A DNA stretch of 61,057 bases from Sediminibacterium sp. (GTDB lineage: Bacteria > Bacteroidota > Bacteroidia > Chitinophagales > Chitinophagaceae). Position 1 is the first letter of the stretch. Each line of letters begins with the position of its first letter. The DNA lies in assembly GCA_007280515.1 (NCBI GenBank), contig QYPL01000023.1:1-61057 (forward strand). The letters are read 5' to 3'. This document shows positions 8,820-17,793 of this stretch, one piece after another. The notes under the pieces were generated by a model, which had not been told where the DNA came from, made no database searches, and saw only the letters and a program-made list of their open reading frames with translations. The position numbers and the translations under genes were made by a program.

Positions 8820-10286
8820 CTATACTTTATTATTCATCTGCTCTTTCGAAAAGCTTAACAAGCCAACCTCATTAAAACTAGCACTCATAACTTGTAAGCC
8901 AAATGGCATACCATTACTATGCGTAAATAAGGGAATAGATATGGCAGGTATGCCTACCAAATTCGCATATACAGTATAGATATCTGCTAAAAACATTTCA
9001 GTAGCACTATGATTATTCTCTCCTAAACCAAAGGCCGTTGTGGGAACAGTAGGCGATACAATAAGATCATATTTTGAGAACACAGTATTTGTTAAGTCCA
9101 CTAATTTTTGTCTGACTTGTTGCGCCTTGGTAAAATAGGCATCGAAATAACCAGCACTTAAAACAAAACTGCCCAGTAAAATTCTTCTTTGTACTTCTTC
9201 GCCGAACCCTTCTGTTCTTGTTTTTTTATATAGGTCATTCAAATCAGCAATACTTTCCTTGGTTCTATGCCCAAACTTAATACCATCAAACCTGGATAAA
9301 TTACTGGAAGCCTCTGCCGTAGTGAGTACATAATAAGTGGGTACTAAATAAGATAATAAAGAGAAATCAATGGCTTCTACGATGTACCCCTTCGCCGTCA
9401 AATCTTTTAAATAGCTTTCTATTTTCGTTTTAATTTCTGCATCTAGGCCAGGATGAAAAAGAGTTTCTTTAAAATAGGCAATTCTTTTAGGATTATTTTC
9501 CTTTCCTATTTCTTTACTACCTATTTCTTCACCTTCTATTTCTTTACTATAAGCAGGAACTGCTTTTGTTGAAACAGTACTATCAAAATTATCTTCCCCT
9601 GCCATTACTTCTAAAACAAGGGCAGCATCGTCAATGGTTTTTGAAAAAATACCTATTTGATCAAAGGAGGAAGCATAGGCAATTAAACCATAACGAGAAA
9701 TACGACCATAACTTGGTTTTAAACCCACCACCCCACAAAAATCTGCAGGCTGTCTTACAGAACCTCCTGTATCGGATCCAATACTAATCATGGACAAATT
9801 AGCTTGCACAGAAACAGCCGATCCTCCTGAAGAACCACCAGGCACTTTGGAAATATCGAATGCATTTTTTACCGGACCATAGGCAGAATTTTCATTGCTA
9901 CTACCCATGGCAAATTCATCGCAGTTATGACGCCCAATAATAATGGCTCCCTCGTCTATTAATTTTTGAATAGCTGTGGCTGTATAAATAGCCGTATAGT
10001 TTTCTAAGATTTTAGAAGCAGCACTTAGTTTATGTCCTTTGTAAGAAAGAACATCCTTGATACCTATAATAACTCCGTGTAATTTCCCTAGCCTTTTTCC
10101 TTGCTTTGCTGCTGCATCCAATATAGCAGCTTGATCTAAGGCTTCTTCAGCAAATACTTCTAAATAAGCGTTTAAATTTTCCTGTGTAGCAATTTGATCC
10201 AAGTAATATTTTACCGCTTGGGTACAAGTTGTGTGATCTGCTACTAAAGCAGCATGGTAGTCTTTAATGGAAGTAAACCGAAACAA
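8820..10286 (-). CDS. gatA: Glutamyl-tRNA(Gln)/aspartyl-tRNA(Asn) amidotransferase subunit A
   Basis: GatA is the amidase subunit of GatCAB, which releases ammonia from glutamine to amidate misacylated tRNA. The Ser-cisSer-Lys triad is visible: Lys77 in GIKD, the glycine/serine stretch GGSSGGSAVSV, and SDTGGSVRQPADFCG. The length (488) is normal. An unusual charged insert at about residues 247-261 consists of three imperfect pentapeptides of the form xEIxx, encoded by a 15-base repeat. It follows tatA by 11 bases and is likely cotranscribed. gatB and gatC are not in the window. Confidence 0.95.
   Translation of the reverse strand: MFRFTSIKDYHAALVADHTTCTQAVKYYLDQIATQENLNAYLEVFAEEALDQAAILDAAAKQGKRLGKLHGVIIGIKDVLSYKGHKLSAASKILENYTAIYTATAIQKLIDEGAIIIGRHNCDEFAMGSSNENSAYGPVKNAFDISKVPGGSSGGSAVSVQANLSMISIGSDTGGSVRQPADFCGVVGLKPSYGRISRYGLIAYASSFDQIGIFSKTIDDAALVLEVMAGEDNFDSTVSTKAVPAYSKEIEGEEIGSKEIGKENNPKRIAYFKETLFHPGLDAEIKTKIESYLKDLTAKGYIVEAIDFSLLSYLVPTYYVLTTAEASSNLSRFDGIKFGHRTKESIADLNDLYKKTRTEGFGEEVQRRILLGSFVLSAGYFDAYFTKAQQVRQKLVDLTNTVFSKYDLIVSPTVPTTAFGLGENNHSATEMFLADIYTVYANLVGIPAISIPLFTHSNGMPFGLQVMSASFNEVGLLSFSKEQMNNKV
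9506..9550 (-). repeat. 15-base in-frame tandem repeat inside gatA
   Basis: Three imperfect 15-base units start near 9506, 9521 and 9536; the outer two share 13 identical bases. They encode KEIEG, EEIGS and KEIGK in a surface-type charged segment. The period preserves the reading frame. Confidence 0.7.
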
Positions 10287-10297
10287 AGGCTTATAAA

Positions 10298-10486
10298 TTA
10301 AGCAGGTTTTTCGTCTTTTTCTTTGATTCCGTCTTCGATTTCTTTTTTCACGTTGTTTTTAGCATCGTTGAATTCGCGAATACCCTTTCCTAATCCACGC
10401 ATGAATTCAGGGATTTTACGTCCGCCAAACATTACTAAAATAACCACACCGATAATTAATAATTCTTGAAATCCTAAGTTGCCCAT
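10298..10486 (-). CDS. tatA: Sec-independent translocase protein TatA/TatE
   Basis: This 62-residue protein is a pore-forming component of twin-arginine export of folded proteins. It shows one N-terminal membrane helix (about residues 7-20), the conserved FGGRKIPEFMRGLGKG hinge and amphipathic helix, and a charged C-terminus (KEIEDGIKEKDEKPA). The size is typical of TatA and shorter than TatB. It lies 11 bases upstream of gatA. tatC is not in the window, so the rest of the system must be elsewhere. Confidence 0.93.
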   Translation of the reverse strand: MGNLGFQELLIIGVVILVMFGGRKIPEFMRGLGKGIREFNDAKNNVKKEIEDGIKEKDEKPA

Positions 10487-10586
10487 AATATTAAATTTAG
10501 AAGTTTAAAGGTAAGGTAATTATAAAATAGAAAAGCAGTATTTTTTATGAATTACACCTATGGATAGCCAATTATTTGTTACAAAA

Positions 10587-10622
10587 AAAGCCCCGATTTC
10601 ATGAATATGAAATCGGGGCTTT
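10587..10622 (-). terminator. Intrinsic terminator of rplS
   Basis: A perfect 16-bp stem (10587-10602 with 10607-10622) with a 4-base loop and a CCCCGAT core is flanked on the minus strand by a T-run. It lies 34 bases after the rplS stop, so it ends the rplS transcript before tatA. Confidence 0.92.
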
Positions 10623-10655
10623 GTATCGTTTACTAGTGGTGTACTAGCTGTCTTT

Positions 10656-11006
10656 TTAGAATCTTTTTTCTTTAATACGAGCACTCTTACCGCTTCTCTC
10701 ACGTAAGTAATACAATTTAGCACGACGTACTTTACCAGACTTATTCAACAAAATACCATCGATATTTGGTGACAAGAAAGGGAATAAACGCTCAACGCCC
10801 ACTCCGTCAGAAATTTTACGCACTGTAAAAGAGGCAGTTGCGCCTGTTCCTTGTGTTTTAATTACATCTCCACGGAAACTTTGGATACGCTCTTTACCAC
10901 CCTCTACAATTTTGTAGTTTACGGTAATATTATCACCAGCTTTGAAGGCTGGATAGTCTTTTTTTGCGGTCAATTGCTCGTGTACAAATTTTACTGCTTC
11001 GCTCAT
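10656..11006 (-). CDS. rplS: 50S ribosomal protein L19
   Basis: L19 (116 residues) sits at the 30S-50S interface of the ribosome. Family features are [18 protein letters not shown], the central [20 protein letters not shown] and the basic C-terminus [24 protein letters not shown] read in parts. The length is normal for L19. Unlike the common rpsP-rimM-trmD-rplS order, it is monocistronic here, with a good promoter before it and a strong terminator after it. Confidence 0.97.
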   Translation of the reverse strand: MSEAVKFVHEQLTAKKDYPAFKAGDNITVNYKIVEGGKERIQSFRGDVIKTQGTGATASFTVRKISDGVGVERLFPFLSPNIDGILLNKSGKVRRAKLYYLRERSGKSARIKEKRF

Positions 11007-11028
11007 AATACATTGTTTTTGCGGACGG

Positions 11029-11059
11029 CAAAGGTAGGAGAACCCACCTTATAATCCAA
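11029..11059 (-). promoter_or_regulatory. Promoter of rplS
   Basis: On the minus strand a TTG (11057-11059, within TTTGG) is followed after 20 bases by TACCTTTG (11029-11036), an exact -7 match. This is one of the best complete Bacteroidota promoters in the window; the leader would be about 19 bases. Confidence 0.65.
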
Positions 11060-11086
11060 ATTATTTGATCCAAAATTAATAATCGC

Positions 11087-12652
11087 CTATCTGGCAATGT
11101 TCACAGCCCTTTTCTCCCTTATAACGGTTACTTTAATCTGACCAGGGTAAGTCATCTCAGTTTGTATTTTTTGGGCTATTTCAAAGCTCAATTGATCAGA
11201 ACTGGCATCCGTTACCTTTTCAGCCTCTACAATGACTCTTAACTCACGACCCGCTTGAATCGCATAGGCTTTTTCTACCCCTTGGTAGTTCATGGCTAAG
11301 TTTTCTAAGTCCTTGATTCTCTGAATATATTGTTGCATAATTTCTCTTCTTGCCCCTGGTCTCGCACCGCTAATAGCGTCACAAGCCTGGATAATTGGAG
11401 AAATCACATATTCCATTTCCATTTCATCATGGTGGGCCCCAATGGCGTTCACCACTGCTGGGTTTTCACCGTATTTCTCAGCTAGTTTTGCCCCTAACAA
11501 GGCATGGCTTAATTCAGTTTCTTCGTCAGGCACTTTACCAATATCATGTAACAGACCTGCTCTTTTCGCTAGTTTTGGATTCAATCCTAATTCAGCCGCC
11601 ATGATACCACATAAATTAGCGGTCTCACGAGAGTGCATTAATAAGTTTTGACCATAAGAAGAACGAAATCTCATTTTTCCTATAATTCTAATCAACTCTT
11701 TATGTAATCCATGAATACCTAATTCAATAACGGTACGCTCTCCAATTTCTGCAATTTGATCTTCTAATTGACGACGTGTTTTTTCTACCACTTCTTCAAT
11801 ACGCGCAGGATGTATACGACCATCTGTTACTAAACGTTGCAAACTTAATCGTGCAATTTCTCGACGCAGTGGATCAAAAGAAGAAAGTAAAATGGCTTCT
11901 GGTGTATCATCTACAATTAAATCTACTCCCGTAGCTGCTTCGATAGCACGAATATTACGGCCTTCTCTTCCAATAATTTGTCCTTTCATTTCATCCGACT
12001 CCAAATTAAATACAGTCACTGTATTTTCGATGGCTACTTCTGCAGCCGTTCTTTGAATAGACTGAATAATAATTTTTCTAGCTTCTTTATTAGCCTTCTG
12101 CTTCGCGTCTTCAATAATCTCTTGTTGTAAAACAAGGGCCTGTGTTTGCGCCTCGTGCTTTAAACTTTCAATTAATTGTTGCTTAGCATCTTCTGCACTA
12201 AGGTTAGATATCTTTTCTAATCTACGTATATGCTCTTCTTGGTTTTTCTCTAATTCAGAACGCTTAACATTAATTAAGTCAATCTCACGATTTAATTTTT
12301 CTTTAATCGCATCATTGTCTTTGACTTGTTTGTCAATGGACACTTCTTTTTGATTAATGGTAAGTTCTTTTTGCTTAATTCTATTTTCCGCTTCCCCAAT
12401 TTTTTTATTTTTCTCCAATAAGTCACGATCGTATTCGGACTTTAATTGCACGAAACGCTCCTTCGCTTCCAATTGCTTTTCTTTTTTAATTGTCTCCGCT
12501 CTTAATTCGGTTTCTTTTAAAATATTAGCAGCTTGTGCTTCGGCTTCTTCAACTTGTTTTTTGGTATTGCGGGCAAATACAAATTTGCCTACGAGTAAGC
12601 CCCCGAGTAAGGAAGCGCCTCCAATGATGACGAATAATATGTTCTGGTCCAT
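11087..12652 (-). CDS. rny: Ribonuclease Y
   Basis: RNase Y (521 residues) is a membrane-anchored endoribonuclease that starts mRNA decay. Order of parts: one N-terminal membrane helix (about 4-25), a long Lys/Glu-rich coiled coil (about 30-200), a KH RNA-binding domain around residue 225 ([15 protein letters not shown]), and an HD phosphohydrolase domain with H-D near residues 368-369 (LLHDIGK). The C-terminus ([13 protein letters not shown]) is typical. The 256-base gap before it holds a candidate structured RNA. Confidence 0.97.
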   Translation of the reverse strand: MDQNILFVIIGGASLLGGLLVGKFVFARNTKKQVEEAEAQAANILKETELRAETIKKEKQLEAKERFVQLKSEYDRDLLEKNKKIGEAENRIKQKELTINQKEVSIDKQVKDNDAIKEKLNREIDLINVKRSELEKNQEEHIRRLEKISNLSAEDAKQQLIESLKHEAQTQALVLQQEIIEDAKQKANKEARKIIIQSIQRTAAEVAIENTVTVFNLESDEMKGQIIGREGRNIRAIEAATGVDLIVDDTPEAILLSSFDPLRREIARLSLQRLVTDGRIHPARIEEVVEKTRRQLEDQIAEIGERTVIELGIHGLHKELIRIIGKMRFRSSYGQNLLMHSRETANLCGIMAAELGLNPKLAKRAGLLHDIGKVPDEETELSHALLGAKLAEKYGENPAVVNAIGAHHDEMEMEYVISPIIQACDAISGARPGARREIMQQYIQRIKDLENLAMNYQGVEKAYAIQAGRELRVIVEAEKVTDASSDQLSFEIAQKIQTEMTYPGQIKVTVIREKRAVNIAR

Positions 12653-12687
12653 TGTTTAATTCTTGTTGTTTGTAAATAATGCATACT

Positions 12688-12892
12688 CCCCTTTTTCGTT
12701 GTTAATGAGGTTAAAACTTCATGGTGAGTGAGGTTAAAACATTAATCCTATATTATTTATAAATCATTGATAGTCACCTATAGCAAGCTTCGTTTCTTCT
12801 TTAACTCTAGGATGACGTATTTCGATTATTCATAATGCGTCAAAGGTTCCGCAACGAAGATAATCAAATAATGGAAAGAATGGAGTCGAAGG
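12688..12892 (-). ncRNA. Candidate 6S-like structured RNA between zapA and rny
   Basis: No reading frame of note fills this gap, but it can fold. On the minus strand the 5' end CCCCTTCG (12887-12895) pairs with CGAAAAAGGGG (12688-12698), closing about 205 bases. Inside, CTTCGTT (12853-12859) pairs with AACGAAG (12788-12794) and TGACG (12838-12842) with CGTCA (12813-12817). A promoter-like TTG-N19-ATAATTTG places the start at the closing stem. Size, the closed-end shape and a neighbour of zapA (as in proteobacterial zapA-ssrS) suggest 6S RNA. The identity is inference; I could not compare it to a covariance model. Confidence 0.45.
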
Positions 12893-12895
12893 GGG

Positions 12896-12925
12896 CAAAT
12901 TATGTGGCTTAAAGCGCCTTTTCAA
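12896..12925 (-). promoter_or_regulatory. Promoter of the candidate ncRNA
   Basis: Minus-strand TTG (12923-12925, inside the end of zapA) is followed after exactly 19 bases by ATAATTTG (12896-12903), two mismatches from TAnnTTTG in the first two bases. The predicted start, about 12892, coincides with the first bases of the closing stem. Confidence 0.4.
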
Positions 12926-13262
12926 TAGAACTACTAAGCGCATCAATCTGATTTTGAATGGCTTCTAGCTCATAGAGGTTCTGACCCGTCTGCTGCTGCT
13001 CGGTGGTGAACCAAAGTAAAACCATGGAAATATAATCCTGCATATCCTTACCCGCATAGGCATTTTTGAATTCTACCATTTTTTGGTTAATGAGGGCTGC
13101 TGTTTTACGGACCGCTTCCTCGTCCTTGGCAGCTAGCTTTATACGGTAGGACCTATCGGCAATAGTAATATTAACAGGGATTAAACTGGCCTCTTGGTTA
13201 GCTGAGATAGCTTGGTTAGCTGAGATAGCTTGGTTGTCTGAGATAGCTTGGTTGTCTGACAT
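12909..13262 (-). CDS. zapA: Cell division protein ZapA
   Basis: ZapA (117 residues) binds and bundles FtsZ at the division ring. The ZapA domain starts at about residue 27 (IPVNITIADRSYRIKLAAKDEEAVRKTAALINQKM, read in parts) and ends in a helical coiled-coil region. Before it is an unusual N-terminal extension of four hexapeptide repeats of the type S-D/A-N-Q-A-I, encoded by an 18-base tandem repeat. The gene follows a small coiled-coil gene by 3 bases, and both follow pheT; the three are likely one operon. Confidence 0.88.
   Translation of the reverse strand: MSDNQAISDNQAISANQAISANQEASLIPVNITIADRSYRIKLAAKDEEAVRKTAALINQKMVEFKNAYAGKDMQDYISMVLLWFTTEQQQTGQNLYELEAIQNQIDALSSSIEKAL
13188..13259 (-). 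repeat. 18-base tandem repeat (4 copies) at the zapA 5' end
   Basis: Four near-identical 18-base units encode residues 2-25 of ZapA as SDNQAI, SDNQAI, SANQAI and SANQEA. The repeat starts right after the start codon and keeps the frame, so copy number could change without breaking the gene. Confidence 0.9.
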
Positions 13263-13265
13263 AAA

Positions 13266-13553
13266 TTAAGGATTTAAATTTTTAATGGCAGTATCTATTT
13301 CTTTAATATAATGATCTACTTTTTTCATCAGGGCAGCCTTGTCAGTGGGTTGCATGCCTGCTGTATTCACCATGGCAGCGGCTATTTTAGACCTACCTTC
13401 TTGCACTTCGTCCATTAATTCCTTTACATGATTTTGCTCCTTATTAAGACTTGCCTTTAACTGCATATTTTCTTTTTCTATCAAAGCAGTTCGCTTTAAT
13501 AAGAGTTGCAGTTTGTCTTGTAAATTAGTTAATGAAGTAGCAATATCCACCAT
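13266..13553 (-). CDS. Small coiled-coil protein upstream of zapA
   Basis: This 95-residue protein has no family name I can assign with certainty. It is predicted helical with heptad-like hydrophobic spacing from about residue 5 to 60 (LTNLQDKLQLLLKRTALIEKEN), no membrane segment, and a shorter helical tail. It ends 3 bases before zapA and starts 27 bases after pheT. By position and shape it may be a division-ring partner acting like ZapB, which is also a short coiled coil working with ZapA, but there is no clear sequence proof. Confidence 0.78.
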   Translation of the reverse strand: MVDIATSLTNLQDKLQLLLKRTALIEKENMQLKASLNKEQNHVKELMDEVQEGRSKIAAAMVNTAGMQPTDKAALMKKVDHYIKEIDTAIKNLNP

Positions 13554-13580
13554 ACTTGTATTTTGATTTACTGAAAATAA

Positions 13581-15989
13581 TTATTTTCTAATTTCTGCTA
13601 GCAGGTTTTTTTCAAAAGTTTGAACCAGTTTTTTCATCATGGTATCTATCTCCACATCGGTCAATGTTTTATCATTTGCATTAAAAACAAAATTTATAGC
13701 CACCGATTTTTTCTGATCTCCCAATTTTTCACTTTCAAAAATATCAAAAACACTGGTTTGTTGAAGTGATGCTAATTTAACGGATGCAATACTTTGTTCA
13801 ATAGCTGCATAGGCAGTATCACTTGGAAGCACTAGTGCAATGTCGCGCTCCACTGAAGGATATTTAGAAACCTCCTGATAAACTACTTGTTGGCTTTGAT
13901 ACAGTGCAAGTAAATTGGCTAAATCGAATTGAATATATAATACCGATTGCTTAATGCCAAATACTTGTAATTTTTTAGCGCCTATAATTTCTACACTACA
14001 AACCGTTTTTTTATCAACTGTATAATTGACTTGCCCTGAATCAGCGCTTTTCCATTGTCCATTGGGAAGTCCTAATAGTTTAAAAAGTGCAGTGGCCATA
14101 CCCTTAGCTACAAAGAAATCAGCTGGCTGTGTCTTGGTTCTCCATCCCTCTGCATTTTGTTTGCCTGAAATATAAATAGCCAATTGCTCCGACTCATAGT
14201 ATTTACCATTACCCGATTTTCCATATACTTTTCCCATTTCAAAAAAGGAAATAGCCGTATTTTTTCTGTTTATATTATAAGCAATGGTTTCAAGTCCTGT
14301 CTCTAACATAGAAGGGCGCATCAGATCTAATTCAGCCGTTAAATTATTCAACATTTTTACAGAACGCGCAATGACTTCTTCAGAAAAATAAGCACTGTTA
14401 GTAATAGAGTTGGTTAAAATTTCAGTGAAGCCACGACCTACTAAATATTGTGCAATCTTATCTTTAAATTTTTCTTTTTTCTCTAGTGGGTCAATAGCAG
14501 GACTCATGGTAATCAGCGTAGGAATAGCAATATTATCAAGGCCATCAATTCTTAATACTTCTTCTACTATATCGGCAGCAATACTAATATCTGGTTTATG
14601 ATAAGGCACGGCTAATGCTAAACCTTCTGCTGTTTCTTTTAAAATTTCAAAACCTAAACTGGTAAGAATAATTTTTACTTTTTGGGTAGGATAAAGTTTA
14701 CCGCTTAACTTTTTTAAATAAGCAAAGCTAATATCCACCTTGGTTTTTGGAGCTGGTGCAGGATAGACATCAATGACTTCACTACATTTTCCACCTGCTA
14801 ATTCTTGAATTAATTGAGCAGCACGTTCTAATACCAACACTGTGCCATCAATGGCCACACCCTTTTCAAAACGAGTAGCTGCATCGGTTCTTAAACCATG
14901 GTGCACCGATGTTTTTCTGATATGTACATTTTCAAACAAAGCACTTTCTAAAAATAAATTCTTAGTACTAGATTTTACACCAGAATTGAATCCTCCAAAT
15001 ACACCTGCAATACATAAAGGCTTCTGTGTATCGCTAATCATTAAATCATTGGCTGTTAAAGTTCTCTCTACGCCATCTAGTGTTGTAAACTTGGTACCTG
15101 CTGGATATTTTTTTACTAGGATAGTTTTATCCTTAATTTCATTAGCATCAAAAGCATGCAGTGGCTGTCCTGTTTCATGCAAAATATAATTCGTAATGTC
15201 TACAATATTATTAATAGATCTTACACCAATTGATTGCAATTTATTTTTTAACCAAGTAGGAGACTCTTTCACCGTAACTCCTTCTATTACCAGGCCAGAA
15301 TATCTTTTACAACCTGCTGTATCTTCAATACTTACTTTAAAAGGCGCCACCGATTTATCTTTACTTGCTTGCTTTTTAAATGGGCTAATAGCCGAAACCG
15401 GCGATTCGTGATAAGATAAATAAGCACAAACATCCTTGGCTACACCATAATGACTCATGGCATCCATTCTATTGGGCGTAAGTCCAATTTCATAAATCCA
15501 ATCTTCATAAGATGCATAAATAGTTGAAACTAGGGTACCTGCTTTTAAACTTTCATCTAAAACTATAATGCCTCCATGGTCATCGCTTAAACCAATTTCA
15601 TCTTCTGCACAAATCATTCCTTCACTTTGCTCTCCTCTAATTTTAGCAAGCTTCATGGTAATGGGCTCTCCGCTTTTTGGATAAATAGTGGTACCCATAG
15701 TGGCCACTACTACTTTTTGTCCTTGGGCTAGATTCGTTGCACCACAAACAATGTTTAGGGGTTGGTCCTCACCAATATTTACCTTGGTTAAATTTAATTT
15801 ATCTGCACCAGGATGTTTTACGACTTCTAAAACCTCTCCTACCACTAAACCTGCGAGTCCTCCTTTGAAATTTTCATATTTTTCTAATGACTCCACCTCT
15901 AGCCCAATAGAAGTTAAAATAAGGGATAACTTTTCAGGGCTCACCGTATGCGGTAAATATTCACTCAGCCAGCGATAACTAATCGTCAT
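13581..15989 (-). CDS. pheT: Phenylalanine--tRNA ligase subunit beta
   Basis: PheT (802 residues) is the large subunit of the alpha2beta2 enzyme that charges tRNA-Phe. It has the N-terminal tRNA-binding OB domain (about 40-155, with VGEVLEVVKHPGADKLNL), B3/B4 editing domains (about 210-380), B5 (about 400-475), a catalytic-like core, and the FDX-ACB anticodon-binding domain at the C-terminus (from about 705, KYPSVERDIALVLP). Length is typical. pheS is not adjacent. A -7 box lies 23 bases before the start, which is divergent from dnaB. Confidence 0.97.
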   Translation of the reverse strand: MTISYRWLSEYLPHTVSPEKLSLILTSIGLEVESLEKYENFKGGLAGLVVGEVLEVVKHPGADKLNLTKVNIGEDQPLNIVCGATNLAQGQKVVVATMGTTIYPKSGEPITMKLAKIRGEQSEGMICAEDEIGLSDDHGGIIVLDESLKAGTLVSTIYASYEDWIYEIGLTPNRMDAMSHYGVAKDVCAYLSYHESPVSAISPFKKQASKDKSVAPFKVSIEDTAGCKRYSGLVIEGVTVKESPTWLKNKLQSIGVRSINNIVDITNYILHETGQPLHAFDANEIKDKTILVKKYPAGTKFTTLDGVERTLTANDLMISDTQKPLCIAGVFGGFNSGVKSSTKNLFLESALFENVHIRKTSVHHGLRTDAATRFEKGVAIDGTVLVLERAAQLIQELAGGKCSEVIDVYPAPAPKTKVDISFAYLKKLSGKLYPTQKVKIILTSLGFEILKETAEGLALAVPYHKPDISIAADIVEEVLRIDGLDNIAIPTLITMSPAIDPLEKKEKFKDKIAQYLVGRGFTEILTNSITNSAYFSEEVIARSVKMLNNLTAELDLMRPSMLETGLETIAYNINRKNTAISFFEMGKVYGKSGNGKYYESEQLAIYISGKQNAEGWRTKTQPADFFVAKGMATALFKLLGLPNGQWKSADSGQVNYTVDKKTVCSVEIIGAKKLQVFGIKQSVLYIQFDLANLLALYQSQQVVYQEVSKYPSVERDIALVLPSDTAYAAIEQSIASVKLASLQQTSVFDIFESEKLGDQKKSVAINFVFNANDKTLTDVEIDTMMKKLVQTFEKNLLAEIRK

Positions 15990-16012
15990 AGAACAACTTT
16001 ATGGTATAGCTT

Positions 16013-16020
16013 CAAAAATA
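16013..16020 (-). promoter_or_regulatory. -7 box of pheT
   Basis: Minus-strand TATTTTTG, an exact TAnnTTTG match, ends 23 bases before the pheT ATG. It probably drives pheT, the coiled-coil gene and zapA. Confidence 0.55.
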
Positions 16021-16150
16021 CTAATTTTTAAGTGCTTTTAGTTAAAAACTAGGTGCAAAACCCGTTAATAACCCCCTTTTTTTGTGGATTTCAGATGGCG
16101 AAGACCTGTGTACAACCCTATTGCAAAACTAAATTTCTTGAAGTCCCAAT

Positions 16151-16180
16151 TTGGTTTGATTTTCGCAGTAAGAAAATTTG
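16151..16180 (+). promoter_or_regulatory. Promoter of the dnaB operon
   Basis: TTG at 16151-16153 is followed after exactly 19 bases by AAAATTTG (16173-16180), one mismatch from TAnnTTTG. The leader to the dnaB ATG would be about 28 bases. Confidence 0.45.
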
Positions 16181-16211
16181 CATCTCACCGCTAAACAATT
16201 GATCAATCACT

Positions 16212-17780
16212 ATGGCTATTCCTAGTATAAATACAAACAGAACAAAGAAAAAAAATAGCAATATAGATATTAGTTCTATGATGTATGGAAAGATTCCACC
16301 ACAAGCAAGAGAATTAGAAGAAGCAGTACTTGGTGCGATACTCTTGGATAAAAGTGCATTTGATACTATTAGTGAAATATTAAAGCCAGAATGTTTTTAT
16401 GTAGAAGCGCATCAACTTATTTTTAGCGCTATGCAGGGCTTGCAACAAAAGAACATGCCTATTGACATGTTGACCATGGTGGAAGAATTAAAAATGCGCG
16501 AGCAGTTAGATATTATTGGTGGTGCTTACTATGTTTCTAAATTAACCAATGTGGTGGTGTCTACTGCTAACATTGAAGCGCATGGTAGAATTGTTTTACA
16601 AAAATTTATTCAAAGAGAATTAATAAGAATTAGTGGCGAAGTGATTGCGAACGCTTATGAAGACAGCACCGATGTTTTTGATTTACTAGATGATAGCGAA
16701 ACAAAAATGTTTAATATCACCAATAACTATTTGAAGAAAAATTTCGTGGATATTGGAGATGCCTTAGCACATGCCGTTACACGTATCGATCAATTAAGAA
16801 TAAAGAAAGACGAGATATCGGGTGTGCCTAGTGGCTTCACCGCACTTGATAGAATTACTTATGGATGGCAACCAACGGATTTAATTATTTTAGCAGCCCG
16901 TCCTTCTGTGGGTAAAACCGCTTTTGCCTTAAACCTAGCGCGTAATGCGGCACTGCATCCTACTAAACCACAGGCGGTTGGATTTTTTAGTTTAGAGATG
17001 AGTGCAAGTCAATTAGTACAACGTATCTTAAGTGCGGAGAGTGAAATTAAAATGGAAAAAATTTCAAGAGGTAAATTAGAAGAGTACGAATACCAACAAT
17101 TACATAGCAAGGGTATTAAAAAATTAGAACAAGCCCCTATTTATATTGACGATACAGCAGCTTTAAATATTTTTGAATTTAGAGCAAAGGCAAGAAGACT
17201 GGTAAATAAACACCAAGTTAAAATGATCATCATTGACTACTTACAATTAATGAGCGGCTCGGGTGACAGAAACTCCAATCGGGAACAAGAAATTAGTAAC
17301 ATCTCAAGAAGTTTAAAAGCTTTAGCGAAGGAATTAAATATTCCTATTATTGCACTTTCTCAATTAAGTCGTGCGGTAGAAACTAGAAAAGAAAGTAAGA
17401 TGCCTCAGTTGAGTGATTTACGTGAATCGGGGGCCATTGAGCAAGATGCGGATATGGTTATGTTTATTTATCGTCCCGAATATTATGAAGTAATGAGTAA
17501 TGAGATGGGAGAAAGTACACAGGGCGAAACGCATATTAGAATTGCCAAGCATAGAAATGGTCGTTTAGATTTAATTAAACTAAGGGCTAATTTAGATATT
17601 CAAAGATTTGAAGAATGGGAAGGCGATGCAGGCATTCCGGGACTTGCTAGTAACTATAAACCTTTACAACCCAGCTTAAATAGTGGTGGGTCTCCTGATG
17701 GTGGCAAGTTTTTTATTCAAGGAAGTAAAATGAATGAGGGAGAATTTGATGAAGGCATTAATGACGACCAACCGTTTTAA
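16212..17780 (+). CDS. dnaB: Replicative DNA helicase DnaB
   Basis: DnaB (522 residues) is the hexameric helicase that unwinds the replication fork. It has the N-terminal helical domain (about 25-130, PPQARELEEAVLGAILLD), a linker, and the RecA-like ATPase with Walker A ARPSVGKTAFALN (about 226-238) and Walker B MIIIDYLQLM. The DnaB signature SQLSRAVE and QDADMVMFIYRPEYY are also present. No intein is present. It is followed by rsmE after 13 bases and a GNAT-like gene, likely one transcript. Confidence 0.97.
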   Translation: MAIPSINTNRTKKKNSNIDISSMMYGKIPPQARELEEAVLGAILLDKSAFDTISEILKPECFYVEAHQLIFSAMQGLQQKNMPIDMLTMVEELKMREQLDIIGGAYYVSKLTNVVVSTANIEAHGRIVLQKFIQRELIRISGEVIANAYEDSTDVFDLLDDSETKMFNITNNYLKKNFVDIGDALAHAVTRIDQLRIKKDEISGVPSGFTALDRITYGWQPTDLIILAARPSVGKTAFALNLARNAALHPTKPQAVGFFSLEMSASQLVQRILSAESEIKMEKISRGKLEEYEYQQLHSKGIKKLEQAPIYIDDTAALNIFEFRAKARRLVNKHQVKMIIIDYLQLMSGSGDRNSNREQEISNISRSLKALAKELNIPIIALSQLSRAVETRKESKMPQLSDLRESGAIEQDADMVMFIYRPEYYEVMSNEMGESTQGETHIRIAKHRNGRLDLIKLRANLDIQRFEEWEGDAGIPGLASNYKPLQPSLNSGGSPDGGKFFIQGSKMNEGEFDEGINDDQPF

Positions 17781-17793
17781 ATAAGTCGAAGCT

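Noticed and set aside
9566..9787. Plus-strand open frame inside gatA
   Set aside because: It is a shadow of gatA; composition (QRRKHRQLN type) and lack of family features argue against a gene. Similar antisense frames inside rny, pheT and the TonB receptors were rejected for the same reason.
16083..16090. DnaA-box-like tgtggatt before dnaB
   Set aside because: It is a single imperfect match in an AT-rich gap; no cluster of boxes or unwinding element supports an origin.
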